A stretch of DNA of 64,000 bases from Lachnospira sp. UBA4346 (GCA_002394205.1 DGTC01000068.1:1-64000); one strand, 5' to 3'. Positions 44,255 to 52,884 are shown, counted from the first letter of the stretch. The notes: generated by a model not told the origin, from the sequence alone. Program-made: numbers and translations.

Positions 44255-45151
44255 TTATTCTCTTACAAATACGCCTATAATTTCTCTTCCAAAGCCCATT
44301 TCTCCCATTAGGTGAAATACTTCAAGTGCTTTTTCCGGCGAAATATTATGCATCATATTCTCTAACTGAAGCTTCGCTTCATAACACTGCTTTCCAACAC
44401 CCTGTTTCTCATAATAGTTTGTCAGTGGATTAAGCAAATTCAAATCAATAAAGGATTCTCCATAAAAATCTACACAACGATACCCCTGTGCCTGCATAAA
44501 TCGTTTAAAGCCGTCCTTATTAAAATAACTTGGATGTCCCGGATCATCAAGCCAATATTCTTTGGTAAGCTGTCCACTTTCTAATAAGGAGGTCTGTAAT
44601 GGAGAATAATTATTGGCAACTTTAATCAAAAGAATTCCATTTTCCTGCAATAAATCCCCACAGTATGCAATGACCTGCTGCGGATCTAACATCATATCCA
44701 ACGCCGAATCCATATTGATGACATCATAGCGTTTTCCTTCTTTTGCAAGTTCCGGAAGTATTTTTGTACAGTCTCCTTTGAAAAAGAACTGTTCAACCTC
44801 CGGATTATGATGATGAATTGCCCACTGACTATAATCAATTCCTGCTACATCCATTCCTTTTCGATAGAAATAATCTAAAACATAGCCTTCTCCGCAGCCA
44901 ATATCCAACAATGCATATGGTTGTTTGAACTGTGCTTTTGAAAGATTCTTGTTGATAATGATTTCTTTCTGCTGTAATTTATTTTGAAAAAATATTTTCT
45001 CCGTATCTGAATAGTCTGCTTCGTATGTACTCTTAGATTCCTGATAATACTGTTCTTCAAACTCCATCTGACGCTCGTGTTCAGACGGCTTCTTTTTGAG
45101 CTCATAATATCCATATTCATTCAGATATACTTTATCATATTCCTGCTTCAT
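44255..45151 (-). CDS. Class I SAM-dependent methyltransferase
   Basis: A 298-residue methyltransferase. Motif I is YALLDIGCGEGYVLDYFYRK, followed by MDVAGIDYSQWAI, VINMDSALDMML, and GILLIKVANNYSPLQ. The C-terminal 80 residues form a helical extension. Located between pseI and the aminotransferase, it likely methylates the nonulosonate or a sugar on it, as in other flagellin glycan clusters. The substrate cannot be told from sequence. Confidence 0.85.
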   Translation of the reverse strand: MKQEYDKVYLNEYGYYELKKKPSEHERQMEFEEQYYQESKSTYEADYSDTEKIFFQNKLQQKEIIINKNLSKAQFKQPYALLDIGCGEGYVLDYFYRKGMDVAGIDYSQWAIHHHNPEVEQFFFKGDCTKILPELAKEGKRYDVINMDSALDMMLDPQQVIAYCGDLLQENGILLIKVANNYSPLQTSLLESGQLTKEYWLDDPGHPSYFNKDGFKRFMQAQGYRCVDFYGESFIDLNLLNPLTNYYEKQGVGKQCYEAKLQLENMMHNISPEKALEVFHLMGEMGFGREIIGVFVRE

Positions 45152-45173
45152 ATCTAATCTATTCCTCTGCTGC

Positions 45174-46232
45174 CTATGTAAGATGAATATACTTCCAATC
45201 TAATGGCGTTCCTTTTTTAATATCTGTTGCTGCGGTCTTTCCAAGCACTTCCTCATAATGCTTCGTATGCATCCCAAAGCCCGGTCTGATAGAACGTACA
45301 TTCTGTTCGGTAAATGGCTCACCTGCCTTGATATCTTCTACAACAAATAACGAACGTGAGAAATCTCTCTCTGCAATCTGCATCTTAGATAAATCATATG
45401 TAACACGTCCGACTGCCTTTTCAACAATTCTTATCTGCTCGCACATCTCTTTAAATTCATCTGCTTCCATCGAAAATCCGGAATCCGGACCTCCATCAGA
45501 ACGCTTTAAAGTAAGATGCTTCTCGATAACTTTTGCACCTAAGGCAACCGCTGCCACATCCACTGCATAACCCATACTATGATCGGACAATCCCGTAATA
45601 CAGTCAAATGTCTCTGCCATAGAAGGAATCATCTTCAGATTCATATCTTCATATGGGGAAGGATATGCTGACGTACACTTTAACAAGATAACATTATCAT
45701 TCCCTTCTTCACGGCATGTACGAAGTGCCAGCTCAATATCCGCCATATATGCAATTCCTGTAGATATAATAATCGGCTTTCCAGTTCTTGCTATTTTTCT
45801 GATAAATGGAATATCATTAATTTCAAAAGATGCAACTTTGTATGCAGGGACATCCATTTCTTCAAGGAAATCCACCGCTGTTAAATCAAACGGAGATGAA
45901 AAGAAATCCATGCCTTTGCTCTCTGTATATTTCTTTAAATCAGCCTGCCACTCCCACGGCGTATATGCCGTATCGTACAATTTGTGCAGCGTCGTTCCAT
46001 CCCACAATGTTCCCTGTGTAATCTGGAAATACTCATTATCGCAGTCAATTGTAATCGTATCCGCCGTATATGTCTGTATTTTAATTGCATTTGCTCCTGC
46101 ATCTGCAGCCGCATCAATAATATCTAATGCCCTCTGATAATCCATATTATGATTTGCCGACATTTCTGCAATAATATACGTTGGAGCTGTATTAGAAATG
46201 ATACTGTTGCCAATTTGAATCTCTTTTTTCAT
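45174..46232 (-). CDS. pseI: Pseudaminic acid synthase (NeuB family)
   Basis: Condenses the 2,4-diacetamido hexose with phosphoenolpyruvate to give the nine-carbon acid. APTYIIAEMSANHNMDYQRA, WDGTTLHKLYDTAYTPWEWQ, DFFSSPFDLTAVDFLE and VPAYKVASFEINDIPFIRK are more like PseI than NeuB or LegI. GLSDHSMGYAVDVAAVALGA and VIEKHLTLKRSDGGPDSGFS carry catalytic residues, and residues about 290-352 are the SAF (antifreeze-like) domain. It lies just downstream of pseB. Confidence 0.94.
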   Translation of the reverse strand: MKKEIQIGNSIISNTAPTYIIAEMSANHNMDYQRALDIIDAAADAGANAIKIQTYTADTITIDCDNEYFQITQGTLWDGTTLHKLYDTAYTPWEWQADLKKYTESKGMDFFSSPFDLTAVDFLEEMDVPAYKVASFEINDIPFIRKIARTGKPIIISTGIAYMADIELALRTCREEGNDNVILLKCTSAYPSPYEDMNLKMIPSMAETFDCITGLSDHSMGYAVDVAAVALGAKVIEKHLTLKRSDGGPDSGFSMEADEFKEMCEQIRIVEKAVGRVTYDLSKMQIAERDFSRSLFVVEDIKAGEPFTEQNVRSIRPGFGMHTKHYEEVLGKTAATDIKKGTPLDWKYIHLT

Positions 46233-46247
46233 CGTTATTGCCTCGCT

Positions 46248-47258
46248 TTAATCATCCATTTCCTTCAATGCCTGCTGTAACTGTTCTACGCTAAGCCATT
46301 CTTTATTCGTACCTGAATTATATTCAAATCCTTCTGTAACAACCTGTCCACCCGGTAAAATATCCGCCTGATTACTCCAGTTATAGTGTGGATATACAAT
46401 ATAATGTTCATCATACTCATATGTCATTCTTGAATCATCACTCGTCACCATAACTTCATGAAGTTTTTCTCCTTCACGAATACCAATTTCCTTGATTTCA
46501 GCTTCTTTCCCCAATGTATTCAAACTCATTGCCTGCGCCAAATCCCCAATATGGAATGACGGAATCTTTGAAATATATGTTTCTCCGCCCTTTGACTCTG
46601 CAAGTGCCTTAAATACAAGCTCTACACCCTGTCTTAATGTAATCCAGAAACGTGTCATACGCATATCTGTTACACCTAATGTATTGCTGCCTGTATCTAA
46701 AATATTCTGCCAAATCGGAATAACAGATCCTCTGCTTCCTGCTACATTGCCATAACGTACAACAGAGAAAATCGTTCCTGTCTGACCACTATATGCATTT
46801 GCGGCAATAAACAGCTTATCTGATACCAGCTTCGTTCCACCATATAAATTAATCGGATTCACTGCCTTATCTGTAGAAAGTGCTACAACCTTTTTGACAT
46901 TGCAATCTAAGGCTGCATCAATAACATTCTGCGCACCGTGAATATTCGTCTTAACTGCTTCCATCGGGTTGTATTCACATGTTGGAACCTGCTTCATTGC
47001 AGCTGCATGAATCACATAATCCACTCCATGCATCGCGCGCATTAAACGCTCTTTGTCACGAACATCCCCAATAAAGAAACGTACTCTTGACATATCAACC
47101 TTATTGCGATACTCTGTCTGCATGACACTCTGTTTAAACTCATCTCTGGAATAAATAATTACCTTCTTTGGCTGATATTTTTCGAAAATCATCTCTAAAA
47201 ATTTCTTGCCAAAAGAACCCGTTCCACCTGTAATTAATATCGTCTTATCGTTTAACAT
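46248..47258 (-). CDS. pseB: UDP-N-acetylglucosamine 4,6-dehydratase (inverting)
   Basis: First enzyme of pseudaminic acid synthesis: UDP-GlcNAc to the 4-keto-6-deoxy-L-arabino sugar. ILITGGTGSFGKKFLEMI is the NAD site, YSRDEFKQSVMQTEY, DKAVNPINLYGGTKLVSDKL (D130, K131, Y139, K143 as the modified SDR triad) and VVRYGNVAGSRGSVIPIW are PseB signatures. At 336 residues it is full length. A candidate sigma-28 promoter is about 50 nt upstream. Confidence 0.95.
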   Translation of the reverse strand: MLNDKTILITGGTGSFGKKFLEMIFEKYQPKKVIIYSRDEFKQSVMQTEYRNKVDMSRVRFFIGDVRDKERLMRAMHGVDYVIHAAAMKQVPTCEYNPMEAVKTNIHGAQNVIDAALDCNVKKVVALSTDKAVNPINLYGGTKLVSDKLFIAANAYSGQTGTIFSVVRYGNVAGSRGSVIPIWQNILDTGSNTLGVTDMRMTRFWITLRQGVELVFKALAESKGGETYISKIPSFHIGDLAQAMSLNTLGKEAEIKEIGIREGEKLHEVMVTSDDSRMTYEYDEHYIVYPHYNWSNQADILPGGQVVTEGFEYNSGTNKEWLSVEQLQQALKEMDD

Positions 47259-47307
47259 ATCTGTTATTTCTCCAATCCCTGTCCTGTAAAATTTCCTAAT
47301 AATAAAT

Positions 47308-47334
47308 ATATCGACAATCCGCCGCTATTTATTA
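47308..47334 (-). promoter_or_regulatory. Candidate sigma-28 (SigD) promoter of pseB
   Basis: Minus strand TAAT (47331-47334), exactly 15 nt, then GTCGATAT (47308-47315), compared with TAAA-N15-GCCGATAT; one mismatch in each half. The leader of about 40 nt contains four GGA triplets. Confidence 0.55.
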
Positions 47335-47377
47335 ACCTTAACATCTGACTTCGCAGCTTCGTTTTCTCGTTAATGGC

Positions 47378-48538
47378 TTAGTTTCTATCTTGATACCACT
47401 TCATCTGTTTGATTCTTTCTGAAAATGTATGCAGCTTTTGAACCTTGCGGTATCCATTATTCGCAATCTGTTTACGCTCCTCTTCGTGTTCTAAATAATA
47501 TGCCACTTTCTGTACCAAATCTACTAAATCATAATAAACGACCAAATCCACGCCATCTTCAAAATGTTCTAATAATTCAGGTTGATAATTTGTTATAAGA
47601 AAGCCACCACAACCTAAAATATCAAAAATACGCAATGGAATTCCCAATGAAATCGTACATAATGAAATATTTAAATTAATCCTGCTGTTTGCAAATACCT
47701 GTGGCATTTGTGTATAATAATCCACATATCCCATATGCTCAACCTGACTGAGTTTCTCATTGGTATCATTCGAATACAGTCTGACTTTGCATCTGTTTTG
47801 CAGCAATTGCAATGCCATTAGACGTTCTCTGCCCGTGACCTCTTTCGCCAACGTATACGCAAGCTCCCGCTCCTGAATCTGAAATGTTCCGTTCGACGCT
47901 TTGTTATAAATATTATTTAGTCCATGCAATAAGCCCTCACTGCACAATTCTTCCAGAAAATAAGCCCCCCGAACCTTCATCTGACTCTGTATCATTCCTT
48001 CTAAATATCCGCGATAATACAAATCTAACGGCTGACACAAATATGAATATTCAGACTGGTACAATTGTCCCAGCATCGCCACATCACACGGCGATTGTAA
48101 TTCTGTATTTTGCAGTGCCTGTGCAAAGGTATCTACATCTGCTGCAAGCGGTAAATGATGTACGTGACATGCCCCCTGAGCTGCATATTGTTCTGCCTGA
48201 ATTCTGTCAAAAAAATATAATTCATTACACGAATTCTTCAATTCAGAGGTGTCTCTAATATGTAACGGACAATCATATATCCATGAAACATAGCGAATCT
48301 GCAGTGTTTCACAAACTTGTGACACTACGGGTACAAAGTTTACGGAAAACACTACATCATATACAGATTCAGCTTTTAACTTTTCTGTTAATTTATTAAC
48401 AAGTTGTTCATCCTGTTCCCAATTTTCAATTGGATATAAAAACATGTCATAAGCTATATTCAACGTTTCAAATGCAAGGCAAATTCCTTTTTGCATAAAT
48501 GCCCCCCACTCAAAAAACAACACTTTTCCTGATTTCAT
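47378..48538 (-). CDS. CgeB-like glycosyltransferase, copy 4
   Basis: A 386-residue paralogue of the three CgeB-like proteins at 12.6, 13.8 and 19.7 kb. It has MKSGKVLFFEWGAFMQKGI, YDVVFSVNFVPVVSQVC, GYLEGMIQSQMKVRGAYFLE in the middle, and ISLGIPLRIFDILGCGGFLI with HEEERKQIANNGYRKV near the end. Unlike the other three it lies inside module A, between pseB and the Maf gene, so it probably acts on a nonulosonate-containing glycan. Its ribosome binding site is weak. Confidence 0.84.
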   Translation of the reverse strand: MKSGKVLFFEWGAFMQKGICLAFETLNIAYDMFLYPIENWEQDEQLVNKLTEKLKAESVYDVVFSVNFVPVVSQVCETLQIRYVSWIYDCPLHIRDTSELKNSCNELYFFDRIQAEQYAAQGACHVHHLPLAADVDTFAQALQNTELQSPCDVAMLGQLYQSEYSYLCQPLDLYYRGYLEGMIQSQMKVRGAYFLEELCSEGLLHGLNNIYNKASNGTFQIQERELAYTLAKEVTGRERLMALQLLQNRCKVRLYSNDTNEKLSQVEHMGYVDYYTQMPQVFANSRINLNISLCTISLGIPLRIFDILGCGGFLITNYQPELLEHFEDGVDLVVYYDLVDLVQKVAYYLEHEEERKQIANNGYRKVQKLHTFSERIKQMKWYQDRN

Positions 48539-48583
48539 ATGTCTTTTTCTCGTCCTTTAACCATTCTTTATCGCTATTTCTTC

Positions 48584-50518
48584 TTATTTCTCATCATCCG
48601 ATGACTGGACAACAATTGTATATTCCTGAATCTCATAGATGTCCTTTTTCACTTCGTATTGCAGTAGAATCTCTAATATATTCTGAATATTATTCAAATG
48701 ACGAATATACACTTCTAACAGTTCTGCACCATACTGCGCTACAATCACCGTTCCATTCAAATCATCCGGTGCTTCATACATATTATGCAATATCGTTGTT
48801 TCTTTTTCTTTTGCATACATAGAAAGCAACTGCATAATCGGTTCCGTTCGGTCTATTCCGTTAATTTGCTCTATCTTTTCTGATACCTGTGCAAATTCTT
48901 TCGATTGAACATCCCCCTGCATAATTAACTCTCTCAATCGATGATATTGATTGATACCATCTTGAAAATATGCCTTGAGTTCCTCACATCGTTGTGGCTG
49001 CTTCTGTAAAAATTGATAAAATGTTTCTAATTCCTTATCATGAAACATCGGTTCTAATTCATCTATCAATGCACGCCAGTTTACTTCTTTCTGACATATC
49101 GTTTGTGCAACGGCATCCGCTAATGACATTTCTTCCGTTCCATAAATTCGTGCGCCGCCCTCTGTTGCATTAATCACGTGCAGATGCGGATATCTGCGAA
49201 TTTCATTTTCATACCATTCTTTATACAAAGCAAAATTTGCAAACGTCAGTAAACGTTCTCCATTCTGTCCTTCTACATATGCATACATCTGATCATCTTC
49301 ACCCACACCATTTTCCTCATATACTTTGCTGGCATGTTTCTTATTATCCGTAAATGCAAGATCTTGTCCTACAAAAATTATCGTATGAAATCCCAGAAAA
49401 CGAACCATCGAAAATGCATTATGTGCAACCGAGCCGCCTGTCTCTAATGCACTGACATCTTTTCCAAAATATGTCATAATTGCATGTAAAAACAAATCTG
49501 CTGCAAAATAAATCATCTTCCCATTCTGTTCTGTAATAATGTCATATCTTGACTGACCACAGAACAACACCGGAATCTGCTTAGACACCTCATTCTGAAA
49601 TAGAATCATCGGTTTATGCGGATCAACTGTCACAATTAAATCCGGAATAATATCATGCGCTAACAATTTTCGTACTGCTGAATCAACAGCAACAATCAAC
49701 GAATGATTCTTTGCATTTCGTAAATCTTCTATATTCTTATCAAGCGATGGTCCTGCCGATACGATAATTGCAGGCATATCACATTCTGATAATAATTTCT
49801 GTGTCATTTTCTGAAAAATATTCACAGATGTGGCTTGTGCCATTTTCCACATGTTCATAATGATATTATTTACAAATTCATATCCAACATCTATAAATGT
49901 ATTATCCACAACCTTAACCATAAGACACTGCATATTACACAGCTGGATAAACTGTTCTAATTTCTCCGGATACAATTTATCATAATTTAACGATATGATT
50001 GTTTGAGACTTGTCAATCAGTTCTGTTTTCATCTGACTTAAAATCCAATCACACACCTGTAACTGATTCCAATCATCCACGCATAATACGACTCTTCCAT
50101 CCGTTAATATTCTGTTCATATCTACATTCTGCATAAGTGCATGGAATATCTGAACATCCGGCTCATACACAATAAAGCGATTATCTGAGCCACAGATATC
50201 CAACAATGCTTCTAAATACATCCCATTCGCAATTCCACACAAAAACACGGTACTCAAATAATGTATTGTTAAATATTGCTGCTTCCACTGTTCAACTGCA
50301 TATGATGCATCATATCGGCTGTTCAAATACCACTCATACCCCTCTTTATTGACTGTGATGACTATATCGCCGCACGCTGTACGTTTCACGGACACACAAT
50401 TCTGTTCTGCATCAAATTGTTCCTGCATCCATTGCTGATAACGCTCTGCCAGACTGCTATTATATTTCTGTAATGCCTCTATATTCTTCTCTAATATATT
50501 ATTCACATTCGTCCTCAT
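48584..50518 (-). CDS. Motility accessory factor (Maf), DUF115 flagellin glycosyltransferase
   Basis: A 644-residue Maf protein expected to attach a nonulosonic acid from its CMP form to Ser/Thr of flagellin in the cytoplasm. The core is residues about 255-480: PAIIVSAGPSLDKNIEDLRN, IPDLIVTVDPHKP, FAADLFLHAIM, ALETGGSVAHNAFSMVRFLG and FVGQDLAFTDNKKHASKVYE. Variable N- and C-terminal helical regions flank it. It overlaps the small upstream gene by 4 nt and is close to flagellin. Confidence 0.9.
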   Translation of the reverse strand: MRTNVNNILEKNIEALQKYNSSLAERYQQWMQEQFDAEQNCVSVKRTACGDIVITVNKEGYEWYLNSRYDASYAVEQWKQQYLTIHYLSTVFLCGIANGMYLEALLDICGSDNRFIVYEPDVQIFHALMQNVDMNRILTDGRVVLCVDDWNQLQVCDWILSQMKTELIDKSQTIISLNYDKLYPEKLEQFIQLCNMQCLMVKVVDNTFIDVGYEFVNNIIMNMWKMAQATSVNIFQKMTQKLLSECDMPAIIVSAGPSLDKNIEDLRNAKNHSLIVAVDSAVRKLLAHDIIPDLIVTVDPHKPMILFQNEVSKQIPVLFCGQSRYDIITEQNGKMIYFAADLFLHAIMTYFGKDVSALETGGSVAHNAFSMVRFLGFHTIIFVGQDLAFTDNKKHASKVYEENGVGEDDQMYAYVEGQNGERLLTFANFALYKEWYENEIRRYPHLHVINATEGGARIYGTEEMSLADAVAQTICQKEVNWRALIDELEPMFHDKELETFYQFLQKQPQRCEELKAYFQDGINQYHRLRELIMQGDVQSKEFAQVSEKIEQINGIDRTEPIMQLLSMYAKEKETTILHNMYEAPDDLNGTVIVAQYGAELLEVYIRHLNNIQNILEILLQYEVKKDIYEIQEYTIVVQSSDDEK

Positions 50519-50835
50519 ACTATTTCACATATATTTTTATACAATACAACTGTATTTCTTATATTATACCGCAATAAATCGCCTATAAAAAGCAAATCCT
50601 GATGACCTATTCCCTGATTCATATCCTGCATTTGCTGATACAATTCCTGCACAGGCACCTGAAATCCTCTTGCGCTGTATTCCTGTACACTCTGTATCAG
50701 ATTGGTATATATTGGATTAATTTCTCCTAATATTTCATTTAAGATTGCAGACAAATCTTCCAGATGATTCTGATATGCATAATTTACCGCCTGATCTAAT
50801 TTATCAAGCAGTACCTTCAAATTATTCTGCTCCAT
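50515..50835 (-). CDS. Small helical protein of unknown function coupled to maf
   Basis: A 106-residue protein with no family I recognise. It is acidic and mostly helical (MEQNNLKVLLDKLDQAVNYA, LSAILNEILGEINPIY, VQELYQQMQDMNQG, NTVVLYKNICEIV), without signal peptide or membrane segment. The ATG follows AAGGGAAG, so expression is likely. Its stop overlaps the maf start (ATGA), suggesting that the two proteins work together, for instance as a Maf partner or flagellin adaptor; that is an inference. Confidence 0.75.
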   Translation of the reverse strand: MEQNNLKVLLDKLDQAVNYAYQNHLEDLSAILNEILGEINPIYTNLIQSVQEYSARGFQVPVQELYQQMQDMNQGIGHQDLLFIGDLLRYNIRNTVVLYKNICEIV

Positions 50836-50926
50836 ATTCTTCCCTTGACTCTTACATCTATATTTTATTCCGAACTATTCATTCATTACAAATTTATTTC
50901 AAATCTTAAATCAACTTCTGAAATTT

Positions 50927-50982
50927 CACTTTGAAAATGCACTTCAAAAATTTATCTCAAAAATTCACTTCATAAATTTCAC
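50927..50982. repeat. Short degenerate tandem repeat upstream of the maf unit
   Basis: Four successive units of 12-14 bp based on CACTTCAAAAATT: 50927-50939, 50940-50953, 50954-50965, 50966-50979, and a partial fifth (CAC). It lies between the flagellin terminator and the start of the small gene. It could be slippage-prone leader DNA or a protein-binding array; no function is evident. Confidence 0.5.
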
Positions 50983-50989
50983 AACAAAG

Positions 50990-51016
50990 AAAAAGGACTG
51001 ATCTTGCGACCAGCCC
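50990..51016 (-). terminator. Intrinsic terminator downstream of flagellin
   Basis: A 9-bp stem with two wobble pairs (51008-51016 with 50995-51003) and a GCAA tetraloop is followed on the minus strand by TTTTTC. It lies about 35 nt after the flagellin stop codon. Confidence 0.86.
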
Positions 51017-51050
51017 TCTCTGTCTTACAGTAGTAAAACTTAAATTTTAA

Positions 51051-51863
51051 TTAGCCGAGAAGTGAAAGTACACCCTGGTTAGCCTGATTAGCCTGTGCAA
51101 GCATAGACTGTCCAGCCTGAGCAAGAATGTTGTTCTTGCTGTATGTAACCATTTCTTTAGCCATATCTGTATCACGGATACGAGATTCAGCTGCTGATGT
51201 ATTTTCGCTTGTTGTATCAAGGTTCTTGATTGTATGCTCTAATCTGTTCTGAAGAGCACCTAATGTAGAACGCTGTGTTGATACTAATGTGATAGCTGAC
51301 TGAACAGCCTTCATTGTCTTACCAGCTGATGAGTTTGAGCTAACTGAAAGTGATTTAACACCAAGTGATGATGCGTTCATGTTAGAAATAGAAACACCAA
51401 TGTTCTGTCCTGAAAGAGCACCAACCTGAAGGTTCTTACCTGTGAAGCTTCCGTCTAATAAGTTCATTGTGTTGAACTGTGTTGTAGACTGGATACGATC
51501 GATTTCAGATACTAACTGATCAATTTCAGCCTTGATAGCTGTTCTATCAGATGATGTATTTGTATCGTTCGCTGCCTGTGTTGCTAACTCGTTCATTCTC
51601 TGTAAGATTGAATGTGTTTCATTCAAAGCACCTTCAGCTACCTGGATTAATGAAATACCATCCTGAGCATTTGAAGAAGCCTTGTCAAGACCTCTAATCT
51701 GGCTTCTCATCTTTTCTGAGATTGAAAGACCAGCAGCGTCATCACCTGCACGGTTAATCTTATAACCTGATGATAACTTCTCTGTTGACTTTGCCTGAGA
51801 TTCTGTGATGATTCCTAACTGTCTGTTTGTGTTAGCCGCTGTCATATTGTGCTGTACTACCAT
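51051..51863 (-). CDS. hag: Flagellin
   Basis: The major filament protein, exported by the flagellar type III apparatus. The D0/D1 N-terminus (NTNRQLGIITESQAKSTEKL, SSGYKINRAGDDAAGLSISE) and C-terminus (SRIRDTDMAKEMVTYSKNNI, ANQANQGVLSLLG) are well conserved. At 270 residues the central variable domain is very short. The Ser/Thr-rich stretch around residues 140-195 (VSISNMNASSLGVKSLSVSS) holds likely O-glycosylation sites. Its leader has a clear sigma-28 promoter and two CsrA-type hairpins. Confidence 0.97.
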   Translation of the reverse strand: MVVQHNMTAANTNRQLGIITESQAKSTEKLSSGYKINRAGDDAAGLSISEKMRSQIRGLDKASSNAQDGISLIQVAEGALNETHSILQRMNELATQAANDTNTSSDRTAIKAEIDQLVSEIDRIQSTTQFNTMNLLDGSFTGKNLQVGALSGQNIGVSISNMNASSLGVKSLSVSSNSSAGKTMKAVQSAITLVSTQRSTLGALQNRLEHTIKNLDTTSENTSAAESRIRDTDMAKEMVTYSKNNILAQAGQSMLAQANQANQGVLSLLG

Positions 51864-51864
51864 A

Positions 51865-51905
51865 ATATTCTTCCTCCTTGAATATACGATGGCTTCCTTG
51901 CCATC
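51865..51905 (-). promoter_or_regulatory. CsrA operator: two GGA-loop hairpins in the flagellin leader
   Basis: On the minus strand GATGGC-AAGGAA-GCCATC (51905 to 51888) and ATATTC-AAGGAGGAA-GAATAT (51885 to 51865) form adjacent hairpins, each presenting GGA in the loop. The second loop is the Shine-Dalgarno sequence itself. This is the arrangement by which CsrA represses hag translation in Bacillus subtilis, and csrA and fliW are encoded 4-5 kb upstream. Confidence 0.82.
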
Positions 51906-51947
51906 TAGTTTTGTTTCAATAACACTTCTGTGCTACTGTTATTATAT

Positions 51948-51974
51948 ATATCGGACATTGTTTTTAAAACTTTA
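51948..51974 (-). promoter_or_regulatory. Sigma-28 (SigD) promoter of flagellin
   Basis: Minus strand TAAA (51971-51974), exactly 15 nt, then TCCGATAT (51948-51955): a near-perfect flagellar sigma-factor promoter, giving a leader of about 75 nt. Confidence 0.92.
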
Positions 51975-52005
51975 GTCCGAATATAAACTTTTTTTGAAAA
52001 AATTT

Positions 52006-52485
52006 TTATTTTTTCTGATCCATAAATTGTGGCTGGTTATCAAGCTGATTCTGACGCTGATAATATACATTTGCCATACGTGTACTGCGCTTTGCATTTT
52101 GTATATTTTGTTTCATCATACGAAAACGCTTTTCTACCAGAATTTTATTTCTGGCTTCCTGTGCCTGTGCCTGCACGCTCAAATCCGTAATTTCTTTTAT
52201 TAGATTTTGCATCTGAGCTATCTCTGAGGCATACTGTGCTTTATTCTGCTCAAGCAATTCTTTCACACGCACATAAAGTGCATCAAACCCGTCATCTAAC
52301 TTTAATAACTGTTCTACCAGCTCACCCTTTTCTTCTACATTTGCATAGAACTTCTGCTCATCAAATTCAGAATTTTTTTCATCTGCCATTGCGACCTGAT
52401 TCGTATTCAGTTCAACAATTCCAGTCAACAGGTTCTTTTTCATATGCAGACTGTCAATCATCATTTGAAGATAGTTCTCTGTCAT
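52006..52485 (-). CDS. FliT/FlgN-like flagellar export chaperone
   Basis: A 159-residue, predicted all-helical coiled protein (MTENYLQMMIDSLHMKKNLL, VEEKGELVEQLLKLDDGFDA, then KILVEKRFRMMKQNIQ). Position immediately after fliS suggests a FliT-type chaperone for the filament cap FliD; the length and the helical pattern with a basic tail also fit the FlgN-like group. It is 18 nt downstream of fliS. The assignment rests more on context than on conserved residues. Confidence 0.65.
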   Translation of the reverse strand: MTENYLQMMIDSLHMKKNLLTGIVELNTNQVAMADEKNSEFDEQKFYANVEEKGELVEQLLKLDDGFDALYVRVKELLEQNKAQYASEIAQMQNLIKEITDLSVQAQAQEARNKILVEKRFRMMKQNIQNAKRSTRMANVYYQRQNQLDNQPQFMDQKK

Positions 52486-52503
52486 ATATCTCCCCTGCTT
52501 TCT

Positions 52504-52884
52504 TTACTTGCTGCCTGCCTTCTGCATAACTTCTTTCCAGGTATCTCTCATTCCACGGATTTCTACAAGTGCCGCCTCAATATCTTCTGGTTTCTTCGAA
52601 ACATTCGCATCTACCAATAGACCGTAAATATAACGGTACACATTCTCAAATTCCTTTGCAACCGGATATTTATGATTTAATGTCGAACGTAATTCTTCAA
52701 TGATATCCTCTGCCTTTTTAATATTGATATGTGTCTTCTGAACATCTCCCTGTTCTGCTGCCATAATCGCGATATTACAGAACTTAATTGCACCTTCATA
52801 TAAAAGTAATGTTAATTCTGCAGGTGATGCGGTCAACACCTTGTTTCGATTGTATTGTGCATATGCCTGATTGTTAAATGCCAT
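52504..52884 (-). CDS. fliS: Flagellar export chaperone FliS
   Basis: Binds the C-terminus of flagellin in the cytoplasm and prevents early polymerisation; in Bacillus it also influences FliW availability. The 126-residue sequence is typical: YAQYNRNKVLTASPAELTLL, LYEGAIKFCNIA, and KAEDIIEELRSTLN. It is downstream of fliD in the same operon. Confidence 0.95.
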   Translation of the reverse strand: MAFNNQAYAQYNRNKVLTASPAELTLLLYEGAIKFCNIAIMAAEQGDVQKTHINIKKAEDIIEELRSTLNHKYPVAKEFENVYRYIYGLLVDANVSKKPEDIEAALVEIRGMRDTWKEVMQKAGSK

